Made by a program: the position numbers and the translations under genes
In this document: positions 20,765 through 32,640 of the stretch, piece by piece
Layout: each line of letters begins with the position of its first letter
How positions within the stretch are numbered: position 1 is the first letter of the stretch
Origin: Phytophthora colocasiae
Lineage: Eukaryota > Oomycota > Peronosporomycetes > Peronosporales > Peronosporaceae
Assembly (NCBI GenBank): GCA_018806915.1
Contig: JAGKQI010000090.1
Coordinates: forward strand, 2,170,001 to 2,234,000
Length of the DNA: 64,000 nucleotides
Direction: 5' to 3'
Notes under the pieces: model-generated
Databases searched by the model: none
Seen by the model: the letters and a program-made list of their open reading frames with translations, nothing else
Told to the model about the DNA's origin: nothing

Positions 20765-22249
20765 GGTAGAACTCTGGTAGAACCTGCACGGACACGCTGA
20801 TGACACATTGATCTGCTGACGTACTTGAAGTGCTTTACCATATATTGTTGTCATGCTGGTTCCGTAAATAACGACCAATCGATACTGCTGTATTAGAGCC
20901 GTCATCAGGTGTTAGGCTGCATTTCACAATGGACAACTACATACCTGTGCATCATTGTGCTTTATTCATGGACGTTTCCGTCATATCGATGCAGTATACT
21001 GCATTGAAGTGGCTTTAACATGTCAAGAGTTTCGACTGGATCGCATCGGCAGGGCCGTGCTCGTCAGCTTCATTGTTAGGATACCGGAAGAACCTTAGTC
21101 TTCTGCTGTGCGCGCCTACATCATGTAGTGTAGTCGACAAAACCGCATCATTAATGTTACCTGTTTCTCCCGTTAACCTTAACCATGCAGCGCTCGCTTT
21201 GACCATAAAACTATCATGCACCTATTCACGGACATTTACCTTGAGATATGCGTATGTACCGTACCGTACGTCATCTGAAGCGCACTCGACATGCGGTCAC
21301 CAGCTGCCAAGTGTCCGGCATGAGGTCCTCCAGCATTCAAGCGCGCGTTACACCGATCGACAGAATGCAGAGTCCATATAAAAAGGGCGCCTGTGATATA
21401 AAATTGTGTGCACATTTTGTTATCAACCAATCAAATTGCCCGATGCAGCGTTCAATCGCTAAAATAAAACTCCACCAGCCACTCGATAAAATGGAGGAAG
21501 CGGACGAGGAGTCCTCGCAGCCCCCACCACCCGCGACAGTATTGCAGGAAGCAAAGGAGGTTGCCACACACAGGCCTCCTTGACGAGGTGTACGCGCCAG
21601 CCAAACAACGCCGCATGCACTACACAATACAAGAAAAACGACGTGTCCTTTTAAGCTATAGAGGGGCTAAGCCAACGCAAAGCTACGCAAGAGCAACAGC
21701 TACTGCTACGACGGCGAAAGGAGAGCGCTTGGCTGGCGATAGCAAAAGCGCGTGCCATTTCAGCCTGGGAATCCATTAAACCGTCACTAGTGCAATTTTT
21801 AGTGCAAAATACAGCTGCTCTCTATCTTTTACCAAAATCGATATTAATTCGCTCTCACATAACCAGTCTACACGCGCCGAACAGACTTTGCACCTGCGGG
21901 AAAGTGGTCGTTGCATTCTGTCGATCGGTGTAAGCGTTTTGAAGCTCACAATCATTCCAAGACAAAAAATACTACCGAAAGAATTGTCCCGTACTTAAGA
22001 ACTCGCTTGGCCCGATGCTTAAGTTAGCTTGACAGGTAATCTCAAATGTCGTTAATCTCAAATGTCGTTAGAATGTTACTGTCGTATTTATGGTACATGT
22101 ATCCGTCCATGTACCGTAGCCTTACTTTTTGTTATGGTATTCACAATCCGCCCTACCATGCTCAAGTACGTCAGCAGCTCTTCTTGCCACGATGGCGCTA
22201 ACGAGGACGATGATTAGCTTCGGCTTAGCAAAATACTCGGTATTTACCT
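20765..22249. other. Palindrome spacer, unit A
   Basis: This 1485-bp single-copy centre separates the two inverted arms. It holds the psq-like fragment at 21491-22020, a 16-bp perfect palindrome ATGCAGTATACTGCAT at 20989-21004, and a tandem duplication of TAATCTCAAATGTCGT near 22036-22068. No complete gene is seen. The equivalent in unit B is 50674-52149. Confidence 0.7.
21491..22020 (+). pseudogene. Possible psq/HTH-type transposase N-terminal fragment (spacer, unit A)
   Basis: An ATG at 21491 begins MEEADEESSQPPPPATVLQE. After a frameshift near 21560 the sequence continues as MHYTIQEKRRVLLSY and, after a disturbed stretch with inserted bases near 21730, AISAWESIKPSL. The basic helix-rich start resembles the DNA-binding end of jerky/CENP-B-type proteins common in oomycete genomes, but only this end is present. 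Function and family are uncertain. Confidence 0.4.
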
Positions 22250-22270
22250 GCTCATAATTCAAAAGTCTCA
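22250..22270 (+). promoter_or_regulatory. Inr-like core promoter of NmrA, at the palindrome arm boundary
   Basis: GCTCATAATTCAAAAGTCTC resembles the oomycete Inr/FPR, 71 bases before the ATG at 22321. Homology with the inverted copy (ending at 20764) begins exactly at this GCTCAT. Unit B has the same arrangement at 52150 and 50673. Confidence 0.55.
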
Positions 22271-22320
22271 GTACGACTCAAGTCCACTCTACCACCCCAC
22301 CACCACCACACATCCCAGCC

Positions 22321-23163
22321 ATGTCTGTCTACACCAAGTTCGCCATCATCGGAGCCGGCGGCGTCGGCGGCACCGTCGTGGACGAGCTGCTCAAGAAGAG
22401 CGACGTGTCGGTCGCCATCCTCACGCGTGACGAGTCCAAACCGGAGCTGCAGGCCTTCAAGGCGCGCGGTGCTACACTCTACCAGGTCTCGTACGAGGAC
22501 GAGGACGCCGTGAAGAAGGCTCTGAGCGGCAGTGAAGTGGCTGTCAGCACCGTGTCGCCCTACAACATGCCCGTGCAGAAGGCTATCGTTCCCGCTGCCA
22601 AGGCTGCCGGTATCCAGCTGTTCGTACCGGCCGAGTACGGTGTCAAAGTGACGGAAGGTCCGAACGTGACCAAGAAGGAGGTGCAGGACCTACTTACGCA
22701 GCACCAGATCCCCTTCACCATCTTCTACACGGGTCTGTTCGCCGAGTTCCTGCCTTACTTCCTAGACTACCACTACGACGAAGGTTACATGAACGTGGTG
22801 GGCAAGGGTGAGACTGCTTTCAGTATCACGGCACGCACGGACGTCGGACGTTTCGTGGCTCACGTGCTGTCTACGGCGCCAAAGAGCGCACTGGAAGGTG
22901 CCAGGATCCCGTTCGAAGCTGAACGTTTGTCTCCGCTGCAGATCCGCGACCTCGTGGAGAAGAAACTGAACAAGAAGATCGAGGTGCGTCACGTCGACTT
23001 CGAGGAGAACAAGAAGAAGTTCAACACGGACTTCCAGGCGTTCCTCACGACGCTGTTCGAGGAAGGTCGCGGTGTGGTCGGTACGGAGCAGGAGGCGCAG
23101 GAGAGTGTGGCCAAGTTCTTCCCGGACTGGAACCCGGCCAAGTACGAGTCTTTCATCCAGTAA
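22321..23163 (+). CDS. NmrA/isoflavone-reductase-like NAD(P)-binding oxidoreductase (intact)
   Basis: This is a 280-residue atypical short-chain dehydrogenase of the NmrA/PCBER group. It begins SVYTKFAIIGAGGVGGTVVD, so the Rossmann glycine loop GAGGVGG lies at residues 11-17 after the first beta strand. VSTVSPYNMPVQKAIVPAAK and LFVPAEYGVKV follow, as in family members where the Lys/Tyr region shapes the active site. The C-terminal part (SPLQIRDLVEKKLNKKIEV) is the substrate-side domain. The length is usual for the family, although the sequence is shorter than plant isoflavone reductases. The substrate cannot be told. The start is fixed by the Rossmann motif and by the Inr 71 bases upstream. 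It converges with CC downstream. Confidence 0.92.
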   Translation: MSVYTKFAIIGAGGVGGTVVDELLKKSDVSVAILTRDESKPELQAFKARGATLYQVSYEDEDAVKKALSGSEVAVSTVSPYNMPVQKAIVPAAKAAGIQLFVPAEYGVKVTEGPNVTKKEVQDLLTQHQIPFTIFYTGLFAEFLPYFLDYHYDEGYMNVVGKGETAFSITARTDVGRFVAHVLSTAPKSALEGARIPFEAERLSPLQIRDLVEKKLNKKIEVRHVDFEENKKKFNTDFQAFLTTLFEEGRGVVGTEQEAQESVAKFFPDWNPAKYESFIQ

Positions 23164-23331
23164 CTGGTGTGCTTGACCACACCGTCCAGTTTCGGAGGGT
23201 CAAACGTAACATGTAAATACAAAAACACAACTTGAAACTTTGCGTTGTCGAATTCAATACACACTACGGGTACTTCGACGTGTGAGTTATAAATTGGACT
23301 ATGCTTTCGTCATACCTTTATTGGTTCCAGC

Positions 23332-25984
23332 CTACAAGGGATACCGTCCAGTCGACGGGCTCCAAACGCGACTTCGAATCCAGGTAGCATTCTGTCGCCT
23401 CTCCACTTGTAAAGCTTGGATTGTTCGGGCCACTTCTTGCTGGTGTCTACTCCCCCGTTCCCGTGTCTTTTGCTTCGTTAATCTTCTATCACGACGGTGG
23501 TCCTTTAAGGAACCCTTGTCATGATATGTTTCGTTGTCGCAGTATCTTCTCGCCGTGAGTTCACGTGAATTCGGTAATATTTCTTGCGGCTGTCGTGGAG
23601 ACGATGAAAAGGGGGAACATCGATCCCGACAATGGTCGTTCATATCCCTTTGTTTTCTGTGACGCCTGTCAATTAGAAGTGAAGGTGAGTTGATGGTACT
23701 GGCGAATTCACCTCTGGCGTTGTCTTCATCACTTTCACTGTCGCTGGGGGAACATGCGACATCTATCCACCGTGGCTGAGCAACACTATGAACCGGACTG
23801 GCCTCGGTCCGACCCAGACCTGGCTTGTTTTCGGTAGCAGTTGAACAACACCAGGTAAGCCGTCAAACTGATGCAGTGCTTCCGCTCGTTTAGATGCGAA
23901 GTTATCAGAATTGGCATATCGATTTTTCTGGTTCTGCTGACTCGTACAGCTCTCCATCGAGGTCAGCAATCGATTCAGTGATCTATCGTACCCAACTTCA
24001 TCCCAAAGCTGCCGTCCTTCTTCGATCCAACCCTCTACTTCATCGACGGAGGTCAGTCCCATTACCCTCCGCCTTGCATTCATCGCATCTTCACGCTCAA
24101 GCTTCTTCCGCTCGTCGTCTACGTTTTGCTGTGCTAGAATCTTCGCCTCTTTCTCTCGCTCTTGTCTCTCCTTCTCTTTTGCTTCGGCAGCTTCCTTCGT
24201 GTCGATTGCAAGAACGTGTTTGAGTTTGAGCATCGTCAGGTCCAGTTTCTCCAGCACCTGCTGATGTAAAATTCTCTCGAATGGTTCTTCATTCTCCTCT
24301 GGCACAGCTTCCTCACGTTCAGTCACTTCCAGCCTTTCCTCAGTGCGTTTGGAAGGAGTTCCAGGAGCCATTTCAACGTTGGTTTGTATCCAGTCCACTG
24401 CTTGCCATGAAATACCATCGCCTCGATCGCTGTGAGTCTGCTTAGAAGCTTTCGTTGATATCTGCGATTCAATCGCTTGGATTTTAAGCTCGGTAGCGTT
24501 CCGTAAGGCCTTGATCTCCGCTTCCATGTCGGTTAGTTCTACTGTGTCGGAGTCTTCAAGCTGATTAAGAACATGTTCAATGTCCGTCGAGCACGCCAAG
24601 AGTTTACCCTGCATTGGGATCCTGCGTAGGATCTCCATCTCTCTCTCCTTGGCCGCCTTCTCTTCAGTCTTCTTCTTCTCATCAGCAGCTTCTCGTTCTT
24701 TCTTCTCAGCATCTTTAACAGCAGCGACAGCATCTGCTTCAGCCTTTAAGTCAGATTTCCGTTGCTCTGTCATTTCTGCAAACGCCAAGTCTAACTGAGA
24801 AACGATCGTCCGAGTCGCTGACGGTAGCTCTGCCGTCGCGGCGTTCCGAATCGCTCCTGATTCCTCATCTTCAATCGTCGTCTTTTCCCCTTCCTCTCGT
24901 TGTTTTTCTCCAAACGGCTTCAGAGCTTCGCGTAACAACTCGCTGATAGCGTTCGACGCATTGCGAACTTTCAAAGCTGCAATGGCGCATACCTCGGAGC
25001 TATTAGGACTCATTTCCTCGTTCGGAGCCTCTTTCCCTGGACTTTTGGTTGACAGAACTGAGCTTAACCTGCGGCTCGTTCTCAGCTTCCGTATCTCCTC
25101 TGCAAACGAATCTTCTTCTTCTTCCGAGTCTTCTGGGGGTGGAGGAGGTGGGGGTGACTCAGACCTGGATGTACGTCGAAGTTGAAGTCGAAGTGAAGAG
25201 TGGTGGTCGTTGCCTTTGTTTCGTCGGAAGCGAGTACTTTGTCGGATCACCGTCGACATCTCATCGGTTGTTGGGGCCTCTGGATTGTCGAAGCTCACGA
25301 CTCCCAGTGGAGATTAATCGATTGAGGTCTCGAATATCCTTCCCTATCAAAGCGTCGATGGAGTCCTCGTCTGGAGTTTCAGCCTTGTTATCCCCCAATG
25401 TCGAGAGTAGAGAGGATGAAGACGTTGGTGGGGATAGCGACTGTGTAGTCAGAGAAGGAGAAGACAACACCGGCGATCTGGCTTTGGGTTTTCTCTGTTG
25501 AGTTGGAGTTCGTCTTGACTGGGTGGAGGATCCAACGATGGCTCGGCGTTTGGGGATAAATGATGGTTTGTTTCGAAGCACTTGGTCGAGGCGAGGCATG
25601 GGTGATACAGCTACGTCGTCGTCACTGAGATCATCCATTCTCTCTTTCTTCGCAGCGAGTTTGACTGGTTTCGTCTTATGCGTTTGCTTTACGGCATGAG
25701 CACGAGCAGGAAAGATTCTGTCTTTCTTGTCGCGCTCCTTCTTTTTCGACAACTTTGGAGGTGATGCCGCTCGCACTGGTGAAGAATTTATGCTCGTCTA
25801 GGTCTGCTTCGACACGCTCTGCTTTAACTTGCGATGACTCGTGGCGCTCTGCTTTAACTTGCGATGACTCGTGGCACTCTGCTGGAAGTCGGAGATGAGC
25901 TCATCGAGAGACATTTCCTCCTTGTCTTCGTATCTCCATTGATGCGCATCTTTAGATGTAGTGACCTCCTTGTCATCATCAGCC
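23332..25984 (-). pseudogene. Coiled-coil protein (CC), right-arm copy of unit A, split by Gypsy
   Basis: This copy keeps the 5 bases lost in the left-arm copies, so the coiled coil reads through (EILRRIPMQGKLLACS). It has a tandem duplication encoding SATSHRKLKQ twice (about 25820-25885), a frame break near 25790, and a missing A near 23848 that shifts the frame before the C-terminus. The C-terminal part is nevertheless open to 23332. The Gypsy element inserted at codons 10-11. The original start codon now lies at 32979, and a substitute ATG within the LTR at 25998 reads MDPLQADDDKEV. Confidence 0.8.
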
Positions 25985-26289
25985 TGTAGTGGATCCATGA
26001 CCAGCCAGCTCCAGTTTGCTGCAATTGTTGCACCTGCGTATCGACAATGCTGTCTACATATTGATGTGCATCACGACAACGATGTTGACAAGTTGATGTG
26101 CATCACGACAACGCTGATGACACGAAGGGCGTCCAACCAACCGCCAAGAACGCCTCTGACGCCAACTAGAGTAGCAAATACTGTAGTAGAGAGAATCACT
26201 TTGCATTATACCAGCAATACAACAAGGCTAAACTACCAGGGAGCTTCGCCGGCTCCCCCATCCGTGTCTTCATTCCTGCAGACACTACA

Positions 26290-26892
26290 AAGAATTCTTT
26301 AGCAGTCACTGCTGAACAGGGTTTGGTAATTTTCCGTAACTATTGCCGATATTGGCAATATCATATTGCCATAATTTATTGCTCCTCAACCCCAATAACA
26401 TGCAATTTTTTACACAGGTCAATCTTGGCTATAGCCAAATGTCGTTGACATGTGTGGTTGTTTTGGCAATGGATGGTAGCGAGAACTATCGCCAAACGGG
26501 TGGTGTGGCCATGTTTGCACACAGGGCACACGGGTTATTACAGTTGCTTGTCATTTCCTAACTGAAATATATTATATCAGTTGATTTGTGTGTTGTATGT
26601 ATGATGTCGAGGAATTCGGACTATGACTTGTGTGTGTTGGTTGGAGAGGTTGGACGCGGTGGGAGGGTTCTCGAGGTAACCCCTCCTGAATCCAGGCGCA
26701 TCGACAGCAACCAACTCGTTCAAAAACTCATGAGAAAAGACGACATAGTGTCACATATTCATGTGACCTACTGACTTGGTTGACATTGTCGAAAAAATTG
26801 GCAATAACTCAATTATTTATTGGCTTGGATGAAGGCCTCCAATCCGTATGATATTGTATTTTTCCTATCCCTGCTGCTGAATCAAGACAAGT
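26290..26892. other. Gypsy 5' untranslated leader
   Basis: About 600 bases between the 5' LTR and gag have no supported gene. They contain short TTGCC/GGCAA palindromes near 26342-26372. A leader of this kind is usual for Gypsy elements. Confidence 0.6.
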
Positions 26893-28096
26893 ATGACCAT
26901 GACGAGAGCTCAGAGCTCGAACTCACCTGCCGACGACTCGGAGCGTCCTTCTGCTCCAATCTTCACGCCGATACTGCCACCGCGAATTACGAGCACTTCG
27001 CACGCTGCTTTAGTGAAGTGGAGGAAGGATCGTCGCGAGTATGAGGATACCATCCGTAATCGTGCCAAGGGTGAGACGGACGATCTGATTGTCCCAATAA
27101 AAAACACCTTTGATGAAGGACTGCTCAGGCAGTGGTGTCGTCTTCGGTGGAAGATGTCCATGTCGGACGTCACCGACGAGCTCATCCTCGACGAGGTTGA
27201 AAAGATCATTTCGACTGTGAAAAACAATAGTGTCCCCGACATCGACCAAGAGATGGCGGAACACCTCCGCATGGATTTAAGTGAGAGTGACGTACACGAA
27301 CGAGTCATTCAGTACTTTAAGCTGTGCCACGAGATTATTGACGATCACGGCTGGCGCATTTTCTTCACCGAAGACCACGGTAAAAAGCAACTGTGTTCGA
27401 TACTGATCAATTCACTCGAACCAAAAGCTCTTCGGGAGGAAGTTGACCGAACTGCCCGCTTTCAGACGCGCAAAGCGAAAGAGGACGAGGTAGTTTTGCA
27501 CGACTTAATCTTGGAGAAGGCGCTGGATCACTAGAAGGCTTTTCAAAGCCAACGTCGAGCCAAGCGTGACCGTGACCGTGGGGACGTGATGCCGAGCGTC
27601 CGGCCCAACGTTCTGGCGGCAAGAAATCGACTAAGAAACAGCGAGTGGCCGACGAATCCAGCGGTTCAGGCCATCACCTAAGGGTGTCATTGACCGCCCG
27701 AAGAAGCCGCCTACTCCATCACCTAAGGGTGTCATTGACCGCCCGAAGAAGCCGCCTACTCCTTGCCCACATTGCGGTGATCTCCATTGGCTGTCGGAGT
27801 GTACTAGTGCAACCGATAGTGAAAAAGCTGAAATTCGGAAAAAGCTTCGCGCACAGCGAAGTGACGGCACGAAGCGTGAGGTGGCTCGCCTAAAGCGAGT
27901 TCGTGAGTGCATTCCGGATGAGCAAAAGACTGTTACCCTAAACGAGGTGATGCAGTTACCTTACTGTGCAGACACCGGTGCCGACCGGACTGCTGTTAGT
28001 AGGAAACACGTTGAAGAGCTCATGCTCCGTGATCCAGCGGTCAAGCTGACCCGGCTAAACACACCCATGTTGATAGTCGGTGTTGCTGGAGCATGA
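26893..28096 (+). pseudogene. Gypsy Gag with zinc knuckle and start of protease (broken)
   Basis: The frame from ATG 26893 gives 213 residues of capsid-like helical sequence (for example MAEHLRMDLSESDVHERVIQ) and stops at a TAG at 27532-27534. After frame changes, a zinc knuckle CPHCGDLHWLSEC is encoded near 27764. The frame then continues to the protease active-site motif ADTGA at about 27969. A perfect 45-bp tandem duplication (27672-27716 and 27717-27761) doubles a Pro/Lys-rich linker before the knuckle. Gag packages the element RNA into virus-like particles. The breaks make this copy non-functional as read. Confidence 0.82.
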
Positions 28097-29293
28097 GATC
28101 GTTTGCAGTGCATCAGTGCAAGTTCGTGTTTTGCTCAATACGGCGGCAGGCGCAGTTGCAATCCATGATCCGGTCGAGTGTCTGGTAATCGACGACGACG
28201 AACCTGAGTTTATTTTGGGTCAAGACCTACTAAAGACGTTGGGTATCGATGTCGATCGACAACTAGAGCAACTTGTAGAGCGCGACACCGACGACGGCGA
28301 CGACATAGCAGACTCCGACGTCGGAGTGCCTGTCTCTGATACACCTCCAACCGATGATGACCTTTCGTGGAGCAGTGGAACGACTTATTCAAGAGGCACT
28401 CAAGCATGGCTTCCCGTGCAATTTGGAGGAGCAGCTTCGTGCCATTACCACAAAGCATGACATTTGGCGCATCGAGCTCGGTAACGATCCTCCTGCCCGT
28501 GTTAAACCGCTAGAAATCCGTCTCAAAGAGGGGATCGAAAGCAGTCAGCAAGCCTCGGCGCTACCCGCCTGCTGTGCGTCTGTATTTGCGAGAGTTCAAT
28601 CGCAAGTTAGTCGATCTGGGATGGGTATACGAGAACCCACAGAGTCGCTGGGCCAGCCCAGTTTTACCAGTGCGCAAGCCAGGCACAACCGACGACCAGT
28701 ATCGTCAAACCTGCGACTACCGTCTGGTCAATGACCTCATCGAGGCGATGATCAGTACTATGCCTCACATGAGCGCTCTGCTAGAGTATACAAAAGGTAA
28801 AAGCACTATGGACTGTTCGATCTCCTCAAAGGATTTTGGCAGCTCCCTCTAGCAAAACTTAGCCAAGAGTTGATGTCATACATCACAGACTCAAAAATAT
28901 ATACTCCTCGCCGAGTACCCCATAGGGTGCTGTGATGCTGCTGTTCATTTTCAGCAGACAATGGAGGAGTGCTTTGAGCCGCTTTTGTACAAGTGTCTTA
29001 TTATCTGGATCGATGATCTATTACTCTTTGCTGATGATATCGACAACTACTTGTTGAAGTTGGAGCAATTCTTCGACCTAGTGGCATCTTTTGGCCTGAA
29101 ACTCAGTGCCAAGAAGAGCAGCTTGTACCAGAAGTCTGTTAAGTGGTGCGGTCGCATCATCGACAGCGATGGCATCTCCCACGACCCGGAAAGGATCAAT
29201 ACGTTGCGGGCAATGCCGTACCCGACCACTGCTGGACAACTGCAACAGTTCGTTTGCGCCGCCAACTGGATGCGGGAGTCGATTGTTGACTAT
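28080..29293 (+). pseudogene. Gypsy protease end and reverse transcriptase N-part (broken)
   Basis: The protease tail contains FILGQDLLKTLGIDV. The reverse transcriptase follows in two frames. The first carries LGWVYENPQSRWASPVLPVR and TCDYRLVNDLIEAM. The second carries the catalytic-loop region as WIDDLLLFADD and then KKSSLYQKSVKWCGRIID. Stops and frameshifts lie near 28460, 28560, 28850 and 28940. The hAT element then interrupts it at 29302. Confidence 0.82.
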
Positions 29294-29301
29294 GCTCGAG
29301 C

Positions 29302-30172
29302 TAGTGTTCGCACTAACGCTAACTGTAGAGTTGGCGACCCTGTATATAAACAGTTAGTTAGTGTGTAGTAAATTTTACTAACATGTTGGTGGAGTTAGAC
29401 GCTCACCCGTCGCTTCCTGATCCTGAGCCCACAGTTCTGTTGAATGTTTAATGTTGAAGCTTTCTGTCGCGACTAGATTCGTGCTACCGGTATCAAAGAC
29501 CGAGCCCTTTCCAGCTGCTTCAGATATCGTTGGCGGTCAGATGACAATGATCGGTTGGCTATCGAAGCGCCAACCGCCCTCGTTCGTCTCCCAGTTTACT
29601 TTTTTAAACAACGAGGTCACCTTCGTAAAGACCGCGACCAGGTGATTTGAGATGCTCTCTCCGTCGACAGGCCGTGACAGTGAAAGCACTGCTTCTCAGT
29701 GCAAGATAGAACTTGCTCAGTTTATCAAAATGTGTTCTACAACCCAAATGGAGCTCTACAAGGATATGGACGCACTGGAATACTGGCTAGATCATGGTGT
29801 GACTGAATTCCTGCTCTTGGCTCCAATTGCAACGAGACTCTTTACGGTTCCTATCTCTTCTGCTGCTGCAGAACGTGTTTGGAGTGCCTTTGCTTTCGTG
29901 TGGTCTAAACGCCGCAATCGTTTGACAGCAGACAAAGTGGAGAAGTTAGTGTTTCTCTATACAAACTTCGCTCTGCTCGATACGTGATTGAAGACTGGAA
30001 GACGAAGCTACTGAAAGCAGCGACGCATCGGCTGCGCAGGACAATACTACTATACTAGTAGCACTGTAGTTATATAGGAAGTCCACAACAAACAGGGTAA
30101 CACGTTTGCTAACAGCACTAACAGTAAGTTAGTGTGTAGTAATTCTAGCAAACATGTTGGCGGAGTACACTA
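29302..30172 (+). mobile_element. Short non-autonomous hAT element inside Gypsy pol
   Basis: The 8-bp target duplication GCTCGAGC is at 29294-29301 and 30173-30180. The ends are TAGTGTTCGC and, inverted, TAGTGTACTCC. The 871-bp element keeps only the C-terminal hAT dimerisation region (29652-29987: APIATRLFTVPISSAAAERV, then KRRNRLTADKVEKLVFLY). A ~40-bp direct repeat starting GTTAGTGTGTAGTAA occurs at 29357-29396 and 30128-30167. Confidence 0.88.
29652..29987 (+). pseudogene. hAT transposase C-terminal dimerisation domain remnant
   Basis: The 111-codon frame contains the hAT C-terminal signature (PISSAAAERVWSAF, then NRLTADKVEKLVFLYTN). This region normally mediates transposase multimerisation. 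The BED finger and most of the RNase H-like catalytic domain are missing, so the element would depend on another hAT for movement. Confidence 0.85.
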
Positions 30173-30180
30173 GCTCGAGC

Positions 30181-31765
30181 GGTAGAGCCCTACAACAGCA
30201 CCTCGACAATGCACTCCGCAAATGGAAAGCGGACCAAACGTGGCCGCAGGCATTTCTATCGAACTATCTCAGGAAGAAAAGGCCACGTATGATCGAGTGA
30301 AAGATCTACTGGCGACGTCCGCCACATTGGTGCTACCTGATGATACAGCGACGACCTGCATTTTCACTCGACGCTTCCGATATGGGCTATGCGGTCATAC
30401 TGACGCAGGTAAAGGACTTTGATCCAACGGTCTCTGTCACAGCCCAAAACCATCAACTACTCACGTGTTTGAGTGGATCCTTTCACGGTTCTCAGCAGAA
30501 TTGGACCGTGATCGAGAAGGAAGCATACCCCATTGTGGTTGCCTGCGAGAAGTTAGACTATCTGTTGCTGCGACCACGGCCGTTCCACCTATTTTGCGAC
30601 CACAGGAATTTGATCCATGTATTCGCGCCGCATACAAACATCAAGAAACATATTCGCGGGAAGTTACTCCGATGGGCGCTCAAACTCATGTCCTATCGCT
30701 ACGTCATTGAGCATGTGGACGGAGCCTCCAACGTGTGGGCTGATATGCTTTCAAGGTGGGCAGGACAGCCGACGACGACGGTGCACTTGAAGCGTTTCAC
30801 CCGTGCTCAGGGCAAGAAGAAGCAATTGAAAGCGAGAACGAAGAAGCCATCGGCGCTGCGACCTTTAGACGCGGAGGGCTTCACGTGGCCAACTTTAGCT
30901 GAGTTCAGGACTTCGCAGCAGAAAGACCGCGCACCTGCCGGTGCGATGCCTGACGAGCACAAGGTGCTGCGAGTGGACCAGCGCATCTGGGTCCTCATGC
31001 TTGCACAGACCTCACACAGCGACTCTGTGTGATCGCTCATTGCGGGCACAAGGCCATCGTGGTGAGCAGGCAATGGTCAACCACCTACGGAAACTGTTTC
31101 ATATCCCAGACCTACGAAACGTCGTGCACACATTCGTGTCGACGTGCATGCTGTGTCCGCATGTCAAAGGTGGGAAGATGATCAAAAGACCGTGGAGCGA
31201 GACAATCGATTGCAATGAACGAAATGGAGTCCTACATTGGGATTTCTTATCACTCGGCGATTCTTTTGGCGACAGTAAGTACCTACTGGTGCTAAAAGAT
31301 CACGCGACGCACTTTTGTGAGTTGGTTGTGGGTGATGCAGCGGATAGTGCTGTAGCTACTGCTGCCATCCTTGACTGGCATAGCCGATTTGGAGCACCAC
31401 CAATGTGGGTTAGTGACAATGGCAGCCACTTCAAAAACGAAGTGGTAGCGGAACTTTCGAGGAGGCTCAAAAGCCAACAGCACTTCACTTTAGCCTACAG
31501 TCCATGGATAAATGGATCTGTAGAGCGAGTCAACCGCGACATCCTACAAGTACTACGAGCCATGCTCCTAGAGTACAAAGTATCAACCAAAGACTGGACC
31601 TACCCATTGGTTCAAGCCAGCTTGAACCACACAGCTCTTCCTTCGCTTGGCAATCGAGCACCAGTTGAACTATTCACTGGACTACCTTGTCCTCGCCACT
31701 TGCAGAGTTCTATCACCCAGACAGCAAAAAGCTGGTCACTCTGCCCGACAATTCGGAAGCGATAG
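30181..31765 (+). pseudogene. Gypsy RNase H and integrase (broken)
   Basis: The RNase H frame (from about 30340) carries FSLDASDMGYAVIL, NWTVIEKEAYPIVVACEKLD and HVDGASNVWADMLSR. After a frameshift near 30950 the integrase has an HHCC-type zinc-binding region (GHRGEQAMVNHLRKLF...CMLCPH) and the DDE core: Asp in WDFLSLGDSF, Asp in VSDNGSHFKNE and Glu in NGSVERVNRD. These would degrade the RNA template and insert the cDNA. Confidence 0.85.
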
Positions 31766-32327
31766 ACAAACACCTAGCGGAACTACGAGCTAGCCTGTGC
31801 GCAATGCACCAGCCCATCGCCGACCACCGCCTCAAACAGCGACTCCTCAATAAGAGAAAGGAAAGAGGTGAGAACGCGGTCAACTTCGACGTTGGGGACT
31901 ATGTACTACGCTCACGTGTAGATGAGAAAAAGGGCAACAAGCTCCTGGTCACGTGGCAAGGACCATACAAAGTGGTCCGAGCTGACTCTCACTCATTCAG
32001 AATCAGTCATTTAGTAACTGGAGATGAGTCTGATGTACATGCCTCACGTTTGAAGTTCTATGCTGACAATCAGCTTAACGTAACAGAGGAAATTCTAGAG
32101 CACATCGCTTCTCAGGGCATCGTCCTGGCCGTAAATGGGTTTAAAACCATCGGTGGAACGCCTCCATCAAGGACTACGAAGTTCTAGTAAGCTGGAAAGG
32201 CTTGGAGTCCGTGGAAGACTCGTGGGAACCTCTCAAATCTTTGGCTACAGAAGTCAAGGTTCTCCTAGACAAATACATCCAACATCAGGATGCAAAGTTG
32301 CGCAAGTACTGGAAAGACTACCAGTAA
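31687..32327 (+). pseudogene. Gypsy integrase C-terminus and chromodomain
   Basis: The sequence continues from the integrase with VGDYVLRSRVDEKKGNKLLV and WQGPYKVV (GPY/F-like module). After a frame change near 32140 it has a chromodomain, YEVLVSWKGLESVEDSWEPL, ending at the stop at 32325-32327. Chromodomains in this position can guide insertion by reading histone marks; that role here is inferred from the family. Confidence 0.8.
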
Positions 32328-32640
32328 AAATTTCAATCAAAAAGATTGCGTACTTTTGCCAAAATCCACAATTTTCTTCTCTTTGCTATTTGGGCACTCT
32401 ACCATGTAGAGATATGTTGTGCAAACATCTTGCACCAACTCCCGTATTGTACAAATCAATATTGAAGCCAAAACAATTAATCATATTCAACTTCAATAGG
32501 TTGCACCTGTAACACTTGTTACATAGACGGTCTATAGGTACATCTGACTACGACTGTCGAATAATGATTACAAAAACTGAACATTTCAGTAATCGTTATC
32601 AGCACACATTGCATTATCTGGACCAAGCTTGGAGGGGCAG
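32328..32640. other. Gypsy 3' untranslated region and polypurine tract
   Basis: Non-coding sequence between the pol stop and the 3' LTR. The last ten bases (GGAGGGGCAG) form the likely primer for plus-strand synthesis. Confidence 0.65.
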
